From Paracoccus sp. SMMA_5_TC (lineage in GTDB: Bacteria > Pseudomonadota > Alphaproteobacteria > Rhodobacterales > Rhodobacteraceae), in the NCBI RefSeq assembly GCF_009696685.2, contig NZ_CP102355.1, positions 62,001-126,000 on the forward strand: DNA of 64,000 nucleotides, read 5' to 3'. Both the position numbers and the translations under genes were made by a program. Below the pieces are notes generated by a model. It ran no database searches. It was not told the origin of the DNA and saw only the letters and a list, made by a program, of their open reading frames with translations. This document shows positions 15,647-24,300 of this stretch, in pieces. Each line of letters opens with the position of its first letter. The first letter of the stretch is position 1.

Positions 15647-17916
15647 TTGAATGTTTCCTGCTCTGTTTTGTGGCGGCGGGCCGACAGGCGCACCGGCTGG
15701 CGTTCGCGGGGCAGGCGGATTTCGGCCATGGCGCCGCGCCCGCCGGGGGCGTCGGTCAGCGCCAGGCTGCCGCCGTGTTCCTCGACGATCTTCTTGACGA
15801 TGGGCAGTCCCAGGCCGGTCCCGCCCGGTTTCATCGTGACATAGGGCTCGAACAGCCGGGTGCGGTCCTGCGGCAGGCCGGGACCGTTGTCGATGATGCG
15901 GATGGTCACCGCATCGGGGGCGGCCTCAAGCTCGACACTCACGCGCGGCACCCAGCCCTGCGGCGGGTCGGCGCGCAATTCGTCCAGCGCCTCGCCGGCG
16001 TTCTTCAGCAGGTTGGTGAACACCTGCCGCATCATGCCGGCATCGGCATCGACGATCACCGGCCCTTCGGGAATGCGCGACACCAGCGCCCCCTGCAATG
16101 CGTCGCGCTGCATCAGCTCGGCGTCGCGCAGCAGCTTGGCGATGTCGGTTTCCTTGCGGTCGGGCTCCGGCATGCGGGCAAAGCGCGAGAATTCGTCCAC
16201 GATCCGGCGCAGGTCGTTGGTCTGGCGGATGATGACCTCGGTATATTGTTCCAAGGCCTCGCGGTCGTCGCCGGCGATGGGGGCGAACTTGCGCTTCAGC
16301 CGCTCGGCCGACAGCTGGATCGGGGTCAGCGGGTTTTTGATCTCATGCGCGACGCGGCGGGCGACATCTCCCCAGGCCGCCATGCGCTGGGCCGACACCA
16401 GGTCGGTTACATCGTCCAGCGCCACCACATAGCCTTCCAGGCTGCCGGCGGCGCCGCGGCGGATCGCCATGCGCACCAACAGGCTTTCGACCCGGCCGTC
16501 GCGGGTCAGGCGGATTTCGTCCTGCACCGATTCGTTGACCGATTGCGCAAGCCGCTCGAACAGGGGCGCGAACTCGGGCACCGCCTCGGCCAGCAGCCGG
16601 TCATGCGCCAAAGCCGGGTCCAGCCCCAGCAGGCGCGTGGCCGAACGGTTCAGGAAATCGATCTCTCCGGCCGCGTCCAGCCCGATCACCCCCGCCGTGA
16701 CCGAGGACAGCACGCTGTCGAACAGCCGGCGCTGATCGTCGGCCAGGCGATAGCTTTCGACCAGTTCGGCGCGCTGCTGCTTCAGTTGCCGGGTCATGCG
16801 GTTGAAGCTTTCGCCCAGGGTCTGGATCTCGTCGCCGGTGTCGGGCGCGGGGATCTGCAGGTCCAGGTTGCCCTCGCCCACCTGTTCCGAGGCCTCGGCC
16901 AGGCGGCCGATGGGCCGCGACAGCCGGTCGGCGAACCACAGGCCCAGCCACATCGCCGCCGCCACCAGCAGCAGCGCAAACCCCAGATACAGCAGCGAGA
17001 ATTCAAACAGCACCCGGCCGCGTTCCTGTTCCAGGCGCTGATAGTCGCCCACGGTCTTGCGGGTGTCGTCCAGCAGCCCCAGCAGGTGGCCGTCGACATC
17101 GCGGGTCACATACAGATACCGGTCGGCCAGCGGCGTCAGCGGCACCAGCGCGCGAAATTCGTTGTTCTGCCAGTCCTCGATCAGGACCAGCCCCTTGGCG
17201 GCGGCCTCGTCGAACTGGGCCGGAGCCGGACGCTCGAACCAGAACTGATAGCTGCGGTCGCCGCGGGCGCGGATCTCGCCCCGCCCGTCGATGATATAGG
17301 CCTCGCGCAGGCCGCGCTGGATCTGGGCCTGGCCCTGGCCCAGCAGCAGCCGCAATTCGCCATCATCCATCATCGGATTGAGCCGCGCGGCCTGGGTCAG
17401 CGCCCCGGCCAGCAGCTTGGCGTCATTGGTCAGGTCGCGGCGGTGTTCGTCCTGATAGGCCTCGGCCGCGGCCAGCGAACTGGACACCACCTGCTGCACC
17501 CGGCTGGAAAACCAGCCCTCCAACCCGATGTTCAGCGTCAGCCCGGCAAACAGCGCCACCAGCACCGTGGGCACCAGCGCGATGGTGGCAAACACCGCGA
17601 CCAGCCGCATGTGCAGCCGCGATCCCGCCGCCGACTTGCGCCGCGCGGCGACGATACGGGCCATGCGCGTGGCCACAAGCCCGGTCAGCACGATCAGATA
17701 GATCAGGTCGGCCAGCAGCACCAGCCGCAACAGCGTTCCGCCCGCCGCTGCATCGGCAAAGGGGCCCATGATGGCAAAGGTCAACCCGGCCAGCGCCGGC
17801 CCCAGCAGCACCAGGCCCAGCGTGGCGGCATTGCGCATGCCCCGCCGGCGCCGCAGCCTTGCGACCCGTTCCCACGCGTCCCTTGACAGGGTTCCCGCCA
17901 CTGTGCCCGACCTCAT
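15643..17916 (-). CDS. ntrY: sensor histidine kinase NtrY
   Basis: The 757-residue membrane sensor has transmembrane helices near residues 28-50, 60-80 and 90-112, a periplasmic-type region, another helix near 300-325, then HAMP, PAS, HisKA (RRVAHEIKNPLTPIQ, phosphorylated histidine) and HATPase (NLLKNAGEAL, DNGPGLP, GTGLGLPIVKKIV). It signals to NtrX and is tied to nitrogen, redox and envelope control in alphaproteobacteria. The gene follows ntrC after about 70 bases. Confidence 0.95.
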   Translation of the reverse strand: MRSGTVAGTLSRDAWERVARLRRRRGMRNAATLGLVLLGPALAGLTFAIMGPFADAAAGGTLLRLVLLADLIYLIVLTGLVATRMARIVAARRKSAAGSRLHMRLVAVFATIALVPTVLVALFAGLTLNIGLEGWFSSRVQQVVSSSLAAAEAYQDEHRRDLTNDAKLLAGALTQAARLNPMMDDGELRLLLGQGQAQIQRGLREAYIIDGRGEIRARGDRSYQFWFERPAPAQFDEAAAKGLVLIEDWQNNEFRALVPLTPLADRYLYVTRDVDGHLLGLLDDTRKTVGDYQRLEQERGRVLFEFSLLYLGFALLLVAAAMWLGLWFADRLSRPIGRLAEASEQVGEGNLDLQIPAPDTGDEIQTLGESFNRMTRQLKQQRAELVESYRLADDQRRLFDSVLSSVTAGVIGLDAAGEIDFLNRSATRLLGLDPALAHDRLLAEAVPEFAPLFERLAQSVNESVQDEIRLTRDGRVESLLVRMAIRRGAAGSLEGYVVALDDVTDLVSAQRMAAWGDVARRVAHEIKNPLTPIQLSAERLKRKFAPIAGDDREALEQYTEVIIRQTNDLRRIVDEFSRFARMPEPDRKETDIAKLLRDAELMQRDALQGALVSRIPEGPVIVDADAGMMRQVFTNLLKNAGEALDELRADPPQGWVPRVSVELEAAPDAVTIRIIDNGPGLPQDRTRLFEPYVTMKPGGTGLGLPIVKKIVEEHGGSLALTDAPGGRGAMAEIRLPRERQPVRLSARRHKTEQETFK

Positions 17917-17985
17917 GCCCTCGCCGCTGTGCCGCGGCCGTTCTGTGGCCTCTGCGCGACGATTGCAGGGCCATCTGTGGCCGTT

Positions 17986-19422
17986 TTACATCAGTTTGCG
18001 GCGCCGTGTCACCTCGATATTCAGCTCGGTCAGTTTCTTGCGCAGCGTATTGCGGTTGATGCCCAGCAAATCGGCACAGCGCAGCTGATTGCCGCCGGTC
18101 GCATCCAGCGCGATCTGCAACAAGGGGCGCTCGATCTCGCGCAGGATGCGGTCGTAAAGACCGGGGGGCGGCAAGGCATCGCCGTGCAGGTCGAAATAGC
18201 GCTGCAAATGCGCCTGAACGGATTGTGCCAGACGCATCTCGCCCGGTTGGATCGGCGCGGCAGTGCTGCCGGCAACAGATGCAGGCGCCGCCTGCAAGGC
18301 CACGGCCGGGGCGGTTTCGGCCAGAGCGGCCCGAGCCTCGGCCTGGGTGATCTCGGGCGCGGCGGCGGTCAGCGCCAGACGGCGCATCAGGTTTTCCAGT
18401 TCGCGCACATTGCCGGGAAAGGCATGGGCGCGGATCGCGGCGGCGGCCCCCTCCGACAGGGTCCGGCGCGGCAGCCCCTGGGCCGCGGCCCGCGCCAGCA
18501 GATGTCGTGCCAGGGGCGGAATATCATCGACGCGGGCGCGCAGCGGCGGCACCGTGATGGTGACACCGGCCAGGCGGTAATACAGATCGGCGCGCAGGCG
18601 GCCGGCGGCCACATCGGCCTGCGGATCGGGGCCGGCGGTGGCCAGCAGCCGCGGCACCTGCGCGCGGCCGGGGCCGGCCTCCCATGTCTCGATCATGCCG
18701 ATCAACCGCGCCTGGGCAACTGCGTCCAGGCTGGCCGGATCCTCGATCAGCAGGGTGCCGGCCTGGGCGCGTTCGCCGGCGCGCTGGATCGCCTCGTCCG
18801 CGACATCGGCCGAGGTCAGCACCGCCAGCCCCGCCGCGCGCCGGTCCGACAGGTCGTGGAACGACCGCGCCAGCATGGTCCTGCCCACCCCCGGCTCGCC
18901 CGCGATCAGCACCGGCAGATCGGCGTTCAGCACCCGCGCCACCATGCGAAACAGGTTCTGCATGACCGGGGCATGGCCGATCAGCGGCAGGCCCGGATCA
19001 CCGTCCGGCGCCACCACCCCGGCATCGTCCTGAACCGGTTGCGGATCGACACGCCGCGGCCGCTGCGCCAGCGCCTGCCCGGCACGCTGCATCAGCTCGG
19101 GCAGATCGAAGGGCTTGGGCAGATAGTCGAAGGCCGCCGCCTCGGTCGCGCGGATGGCGGTGACGATGGTGTTCTGCGCCGAAATCACGATCACCGGCAG
19201 GTCGGCGCGGGCACGGCGGATGGCGGGAATCATGTCGATGCCGTTGCCGTCGGGCATCATCACGTCGGTGACGACCAGATCGCCGCGCCCCTCCTCGACC
19301 CAGCGCAACAGCTGCGCCAGCGAGCCGGTGGCATGGACGCGACAGCCGGCGCGGGTCAGCGCCTGGGTCAGCACCGTGCGGATGGTGCGGTCGTCATCGG
19401 CAAGCAGAACGGTCCCATCCAT
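17986..19422 (-). CDS. ntrC: nitrogen regulator NtrC, degenerate AAA+ type
   Basis: The 478-residue regulator has a receiver with D53 and K in LPKPFD, and a C-terminal Fis-type HTH (CADLLGINRNTLRKKL). The AAA+ domain is unusual. Walker A is GEPGVGRT (arginine in place of the key lysine), Walker B reads TLLIEDPAS rather than LDEIGD, and no GAFTGA loop is found. This agrees with Rhodobacter-type NtrC, which works with sigma-70, and goes further in the weakened nucleotide site. ntrB is encoded 8 bases upstream. Confidence 0.94.
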   Translation of the reverse strand: MDGTVLLADDDRTIRTVLTQALTRAGCRVHATGSLAQLLRWVEEGRGDLVVTDVMMPDGNGIDMIPAIRRARADLPVIVISAQNTIVTAIRATEAAAFDYLPKPFDLPELMQRAGQALAQRPRRVDPQPVQDDAGVVAPDGDPGLPLIGHAPVMQNLFRMVARVLNADLPVLIAGEPGVGRTMLARSFHDLSDRRAAGLAVLTSADVADEAIQRAGERAQAGTLLIEDPASLDAVAQARLIGMIETWEAGPGRAQVPRLLATAGPDPQADVAAGRLRADLYYRLAGVTITVPPLRARVDDIPPLARHLLARAAAQGLPRRTLSEGAAAAIRAHAFPGNVRELENLMRRLALTAAAPEITQAEARAALAETAPAVALQAAPASVAGSTAAPIQPGEMRLAQSVQAHLQRYFDLHGDALPPPGLYDRILREIERPLLQIALDATGGNQLRCADLLGINRNTLRKKLTELNIEVTRRRKLM

Positions 19423-19430
19423 GACACACC

Positions 19431-20588
19431 TCAGGCTTTGGGCAGGGAAAGGCGGAAAACGGTGCGGCCGGGGCGCGAATCCACCGCGATCCAGGCGCCG
19501 TGGTCGGCGATGATCTTGGACACCAGCGCCAGCCCCAGCCCTGTGCCGTTTTCCCGCCCCGAAACGAAGGGCTCGAACATGGCATCGGCGATGGCGGGCG
19601 GGATGCCGGGGCCGTCGTCCTCGACCTCGATCTGCAACGGCAGGCTGCGGCCCAGGGGCTCGGCCTCGGTCGGGGCCAGCCGCAGCGTGCCGTCATAAAA
19701 GCTGCGCAGGCGAATGGTGCCGCCCGCGCCGCCACGGCCGATCGCTTCGGCGGCGTTGCGCACCAGGTTCAGGCAGACCTGCACCATCTGGTCGGCATCG
19801 ACCCGCGCCATCGGCAGCGAGGGGTCGTACTCCGGCACGATGCGCAACCCCTGGCCGAAGCCCACCCCGGCCAGGCGGCGGACGCGTTCCAGCACATCAT
19901 GGACATTCACCGCCGCCAGCACCGGCGGCGAGGTATCGCCAAAGCGTTCGACCTGGTCCAGCAATTCGACGATGCGGCGCGATTCGGCCACGATCAGATC
20001 GGCCAGCTCGCGATCCTCGGCCTGCAGGTTCATGCCGATCAGCTGCGCCGCGCCGCGAATCCCCGCCAGCGGGTTCTTGATTTCATGGGCCAGCATCTCG
20101 GCCATGCCGATGGCCGACCGCGCCGCCAGACGCGCGGCCTGCCCCTGGGCCAGGCGGCCGTTGCCCTCGACCGGGGCGATCAGGACGGCAAAGCCGCCCG
20201 CCGGGCTGGGGGCATGGCCCACATGCAGCGTGGCCATGCGCTCGACATGGCCGCCGGCGCGATCGCCGATCTGAAAGCGGACGCCGGCGCGGTTCAGCGC
20301 CTCGTGCCCCTGGCGCATCGGCGCCAGGATCGCGCCCAGCGCCGGCAGGATGCGCAGCCGCTTCAGCATCTCGGGGCCCTCGATGGCCAGCCCCAGCGAC
20401 GAGCGGCACGAGACGTTCAGAAACGCCTCGGCCAGGTCGTTCATGGCGGCGATACGGCCCTGGGCGTCCAGGATGATCGCCGGCAGCGGCAGCGCCGCCC
20501 AGTTCGGCCCGACCTCGGCCGGGCAAAAGCCGGCGCAGGTCTCGACCTCGGGGTCGGGGCGTTCGGGGGCGCGGCCGCGGGCGCTCAT
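19431..20588 (-). CDS. ntrB: nitrogen sensor kinase NtrB
   Basis: The 385-residue soluble kinase controls NtrC phosphorylation according to nitrogen state via PII. The N-terminal PAS domain is followed by HisKA (EMLAHEIKNPLAGIRGAAQL, with the phosphorylated His) and HATPase motifs (NLVRNAAEAIG, DDGPGIP, GTGLGLALVSKII). The ATG at 20588 overlaps the dusB stop (ATGA), the classic nifR3-ntrB coupling. Confidence 0.95.
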   Translation of the reverse strand: MSARGRAPERPDPEVETCAGFCPAEVGPNWAALPLPAIILDAQGRIAAMNDLAEAFLNVSCRSSLGLAIEGPEMLKRLRILPALGAILAPMRQGHEALNRAGVRFQIGDRAGGHVERMATLHVGHAPSPAGGFAVLIAPVEGNGRLAQGQAARLAARSAIGMAEMLAHEIKNPLAGIRGAAQLIGMNLQAEDRELADLIVAESRRIVELLDQVERFGDTSPPVLAAVNVHDVLERVRRLAGVGFGQGLRIVPEYDPSLPMARVDADQMVQVCLNLVRNAAEAIGRGGAGGTIRLRSFYDGTLRLAPTEAEPLGRSLPLQIEVEDDGPGIPPAIADAMFEPFVSGRENGTGLGLALVSKIIADHGAWIAVDSRPGRTVFRLSLPKA

Positions 20589-21610
20589 GCCGGGGCCTCG
20601 ACGGGTTGCAGCGCCGGCCCGGCATCGGCAAAGCCCGCCCGGATCGCCGCAAGCGCCGCCTGCGGGGTCGTCGCCGACAGCAGTTCGGCCCGGTTCGGGG
20701 CGCCATTGGCCTGGGCATACCAGCCCAGATGCTTGCGCGCCACGCGCAGGCCCAGTTCGGAGCCGTAAAGCGACAGGATGTCGTCGTAGTGCCAGGCGAC
20801 GGCATCGGCCAGGGCGGGGCCTTGCGGCACCTGCGGCGCCGGCGTGCCCCACAGCTCATGCGCGATCTGCGCCAGCCGCCAGGGCGCGCCCTGGGCGCCG
20901 CGCCCGACCATCACCGCATCGGCCCCCGATTGCGCCAGTGCCGCCCGCGCCGAGGCCGCATCGACCACATCGCCATTGGCGACCAGCGGCGGCCGGCCGG
21001 GCAGGCGCGCCACCCGCCCGATCGCCACCCAATCGGCGCGGCCGGTATAGAATTGCGCCCGAGTGCGGCCGTGGACGGTCAGCATCCGCACCCCGGCATC
21101 CGCTGCCCGCGCCGCCAGTTCCGGCGCGTTCAGGCAATCCTGGTCCCAGCCCAGCCGCATCTTCAGCGTGACCGGCAGGTCGGGCACCGCGGCGACCACC
21201 GCGTCGATCAGGCCCAGCGCATGGTCCAGATCGCGCATCAGCGCCGCCCCGGACAGGCCGCCCGTCACCTTCTTGGCCGGGCAGCCCATGTTGATGTCGA
21301 TGATCCGCGCGCCCATGCCGGCGACGATGCGGGCGGTTTCGGCCATGGCCCCGGCCTCGCGCCCGGCGATCTGCACGCTGACCGGCAGCACGCCTTCGGT
21401 CAGCGCCTTGGCGCGCACCGCCGCCCGGGTCGAGGGGCGCGGCGTCACCATCTCGGTCGAGGCGACCATCTCGCTGACCATCAGCCCGGCCCCGCCGTGA
21501 CGGGCGACGGCGCGGCGGAACGGCAGGTCGGTGATGCCGGCCATCGGGGCCAGAAAGACGCCGGGACCAAGCCGGATGTCGCCAAGCAGGATGGGGGCGG
21601 GCAATGTCAT
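20585..21610 (-). CDS. dusB: tRNA-dihydrouridine synthase (NifR3/DusB)
   Basis: This 341-residue FMN enzyme reduces uridines in tRNA. The start MTLPAPILLG is followed by the flavin motif FLAPMAGITDLPFRRA, the catalytic cysteine region INMGCPAKKVTGG, MRLGWD and TVHGRTRAQ. It is the first gene of the ntr run, historically nifR3. The open frame extends upstream of ATG 21610 without family similarity. A strong palindrome (21704-21722) lies about 94 bases upstream. Confidence 0.95.
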   Translation of the reverse strand: MTLPAPILLGDIRLGPGVFLAPMAGITDLPFRRAVARHGGAGLMVSEMVASTEMVTPRPSTRAAVRAKALTEGVLPVSVQIAGREAGAMAETARIVAGMGARIIDINMGCPAKKVTGGLSGAALMRDLDHALGLIDAVVAAVPDLPVTLKMRLGWDQDCLNAPELAARAADAGVRMLTVHGRTRAQFYTGRADWVAIGRVARLPGRPPLVANGDVVDAASARAALAQSGADAVMVGRGAQGAPWRLAQIAHELWGTPAPQVPQGPALADAVAWHYDDILSLYGSELGLRVARKHLGWYAQANGAPNRAELLSATTPQAALAAIRAGFADAGPALQPVEAPA

Positions 21611-21703
21611 GACCAGACTCGTAGGACGGGCGGAAAAACTGCGAAAGTATCGTGCGTCGGCAGCGGTCCGTCGATGAGCCGGCCCGCGGGAATCTGCCTT
21701 GAG

Positions 21704-21722
21704 TTTGGGCAGGCTGCCCAAA
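21704..21722. promoter_or_regulatory. 19-bp palindrome in the dusB/sdaA gap
   Basis: TTTGGGCAG, one central G, then CTGCCCAAA: nine-base arms, fully matched. It sits 94 bases from the dusB start and 122 from the sdaA start in the divergent 233-base intergenic region. The symmetry and place suggest an operator for a dimeric regulator; the regulator is unknown. Confidence 0.5.
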
Positions 21723-21843
21723 TAATGCGCAATGGCGGGTTCGTCAAATGTCGCGAAATTGCCTGCGCCGCGTCGCAGCCGCTCTGGCAGGCCCGGCGCG
21801 GGCTGGCTAAGCTTGACCCCGCACGGCATAAGGATCAGCGCGC

Positions 21844-23226
21844 ATGTTTCTGTCGGTCTTTGACATCTTCAAGATCGGGGTCGGCCCTTCCTCGTCCCAT
21901 ACCATGGGGCCGATGGTGGCGGGCGGGCGTTTCCTGGCGGCGCTTGCCCAGCAGCCCTTTCGCCCCCAGGGCCTGCGCGCCAGCCTGCACGGCAGCCTGG
22001 CCTTTACCGGCAAGGGTCACGCCACCGACCGCGCCACCATCCTGGGCCTGGCGGGTTTCCTGCCCGAAACCATGGACGCCGAGGCCGCCGAGGCGGCGCT
22101 GGAACAGAACCGCCGCAGCGGCATGCTGTCGCCGCCGGGCCTGGGCGAGCTGCGCTTCGATCCGGCGCGCGACCTGGTGTTCGACTTCGACCGCGCCCTG
22201 CCCGGCCATGCCAATGGCATGATACTGATGGCGACCGATGCCCAGGGCGACGTGATCTATCAACAGACCTATTATTCGGTGGGCGGCGGCTTTGTGCTGA
22301 CCGAGGCGGAACTGGCCGCGCGTGGCGACGACAGTCGCACGGATGCCGACCCCAAGGTGCCCTATCCCTTTGCCACTGCCGCGGAAATGCTGGACATGGC
22401 CGCGCGATCGGGCAAGACCATCGCCGCAATGAAGATGGAGAACGAGCGCGTCCACCGCAGCCCGGCACAGATCGCCAGCGGCATCGCCCGCATCTGGCAG
22501 GTGATGCGCGACTGCATGGATCGCGGCCTGGCCACCCCCGGCACCCTGCCCGGCGGGCTGTCGATCCGCCGCCGCGCGCCCGCAATCCTCGCCGCCCTGC
22601 GGGCCGAGGCGGGCACCAACCTGACCGCGCCACATGTCATCAACGACTGGATGTCCATGTATGCCATGGCCGTGAACGAGGAAAACGCCGCCGGCGGCCA
22701 GGTGGTGACGGCGCCCACCAATGGCGCGGCCGGGGTGGTGCCGGCGGTGATCCGCTACTGGCTGGACCATGTGCCCGGCGCCTCGGAGCGCCAGCTGGAC
22801 GAATTCCTGCTGACCGCCGCCGCCATCGGCGGGCTGATCAAGCACAATGCCAGCATCTCGGGCGCCGAATGCGGCTGTCAGGCCGAGGTCGGCTCGGCCA
22901 GCGCCATGGCGGCGGCGGGTCTGTGCGCGGTGCTGGGCGGCACCCCCCAGCAGGTCGAGAACGCCGCCGAAATCGCGCTGGAACATCATTTGGGCATGAC
23001 CTGCGACCCGGTGCGCGGGCTGGTGCAGGTGCCTTGCATCGAACGCAACGGCCTGGGCGCGATCAAGGCGGTCAGCGCCGCCAGCCTGGCGTTGCGTGGC
23101 GACGGCCAGCATTTCGTGCCGCTGGACGCGGCCATCGAGACCATGCGCCAGACCGGCCGCGACATGAGCGACAAATACAAGGAAACATCGCTGGGCGGAC
23201 TGGCCGTCAACGTCCCCAACTGCTGA
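21844..23226 (+). CDS. sdaA: L-serine ammonia-lyase (single-chain, Fe-S)
   Basis: The 460-residue enzyme converts L-serine to pyruvate and ammonia. It opens with the family signature [20 protein letters not shown]. The cysteines for an oxygen-sensitive 4Fe-4S cluster lie in [12 protein letters not shown] and [18 protein letters not shown]. Alpha and beta domains are fused, as in E. coli SdaA. It is monocistronic by appearance, reading away from dusB. Confidence 0.96.
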   Translation: MFLSVFDIFKIGVGPSSSHTMGPMVAGGRFLAALAQQPFRPQGLRASLHGSLAFTGKGHATDRATILGLAGFLPETMDAEAAEAALEQNRRSGMLSPPGLGELRFDPARDLVFDFDRALPGHANGMILMATDAQGDVIYQQTYYSVGGGFVLTEAELAARGDDSRTDADPKVPYPFATAAEMLDMAARSGKTIAAMKMENERVHRSPAQIASGIARIWQVMRDCMDRGLATPGTLPGGLSIRRRAPAILAALRAEAGTNLTAPHVINDWMSMYAMAVNEENAAGGQVVTAPTNGAAGVVPAVIRYWLDHVPGASERQLDEFLLTAAAIGGLIKHNASISGAECGCQAEVGSASAMAAAGLCAVLGGTPQQVENAAEIALEHHLGMTCDPVRGLVQVPCIERNGLGAIKAVSAASLALRGDGQHFVPLDAAIETMRQTGRDMSDKYKETSLGGLAVNVPNC

Positions 23227-23353
23227 GCGGCGCGAACTTCCGCGCAAATCCCCGTCAGGCAACCCCTGCGCGGCCTGTCTGTGCTTGCCGAAAGCCGGGC
23301 CTTCCTGTAGCCAATCAGGCATAAGCAAAACCCTCGGAACCGGGACAGAGCAG

Positions 23354-24220
23354 ATGAAATTCCGTTCGGCCTTCGCCGTCCTTTCGATGACTGTTGCCCT
23401 TGCCGCCTGCGGAAACCTGCCGTTCCAGCAGGAAGAACGCGCGGAAGAGGCAGCCCCCGCCACCCATTCCGGCCCCCCGGCTGTCTCGCCGCTGGAACAG
23501 CCGATCGAGACCGGGGCCGCGGGCGTGCCCGTCGCCACCGCCGAAGCCAGCACCATGGCCACCGCCATCTTCCGCGCCAGCGGCGCCGGCTGGACGGTGA
23601 CCGCCGCCGACAAGACCGCGGTCTATGAACGCCCCGGCGCCAAGTCCGTGGGTGTCAGCGTGCGGCGCATGACCTATGGCAAGGGGGTCGAGTTCATCGG
23701 CACCATGAACGGATCGGTGTTTGCGCTGAACATCCGCGCCCAGGCCTGCGAGGCCGGCGGCCAGAAGGCGCCCTTTACCGCCAATCTGCGCGTGGGCAGC
23801 CAGCGGCTGACCGGCTGTGCCGCAGCCACCGATACCATGCCCAAGGCGCAGGTGCAGGCCTCGTCCGCGGCGCCCAAGCCCAAGGCGGCGCCAAAGCCGG
23901 CCGCAGCAGCCCAGCCGAAGCCGGCGGCACCCGCAACCCCGGCAAGCCCCGCCCCGACCACGACGGCACCGGCCACGACGGCACCGGCCACGCCAGCGCC
24001 GGAAACCCCGGCGGCCAGCGCCCCCGCGACACCGGCACCCGCGACACCGGCGACCGAGGCACCGGCACCCGCAACGTCGGCACCCGCAACGTCGGCACCC
24101 GCAACGTCGGCACCCGCAACGCCGGCCCCGACCAGCGAACCGGCCAAGCCCGCCGACATCACCAGCGGCGTTCCCGCCCCGGCACTGATCCTGCCCGTGC
24201 CGCCCGCCAAGACCGAATGA
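23354..24220 (+). CDS. Pro/Ala-rich lipoprotein, unknown
   Basis: The 288-residue precursor starts MKFRSAFAV and has a lipobox-like LAACG at residues 17-21. Residues 65-155 form a compact domain with paired cysteines (RAQACEAGG and LTGCAAA) and WTVTAADKTAVYERPG. From about 160 to the end the protein is a low-complexity Ala/Pro/Thr/Lys tail with tandem repeats, probably spanning the periplasm or binding peptidoglycan. The globular part may belong to COG3650-type periplasmic domains, which I cannot confirm. An in-frame start further upstream would hide the signal peptide. Confidence 0.7.
   Translation: MKFRSAFAVLSMTVALAACGNLPFQQEERAEEAAPATHSGPPAVSPLEQPIETGAAGVPVATAEASTMATAIFRASGAGWTVTAADKTAVYERPGAKSVGVSVRRMTYGKGVEFIGTMNGSVFALNIRAQACEAGGQKAPFTANLRVGSQRLTGCAAATDTMPKAQVQASSAAPKPKAAPKPAAAAQPKPAAPATPASPAPTTTAPATTAPATPAPETPAASAPATPAPATPATEAPAPATSAPATSAPATSAPATPAPTSEPAKPADITSGVPAPALILPVPPAKTE
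24064..24123 (+). repeat. four 15-bp tandem repeats in the lipoprotein tail
   Basis: The unit GGCACCCGCAACGTC occurs three times exactly and a fourth time with one change. It encodes the pentamer APATS and stays in frame. Less regular APAT units precede it. Confidence 0.95.
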
Positions 24221-24300
24221 CCCCGTTGCGGCGCCGCGGTCCCGGCCGCGGCGCCCCCTGCCCGCACCGGACGCGGGCCTTGCAGTGAAAGGATCCGCAG

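Noticed and set aside
15670..17886. Open frame of about 740 codons antisense to ntrY
   Set aside because: Product is Gln/His/Arg-rich without domains; ntrY is complete on the other strand.
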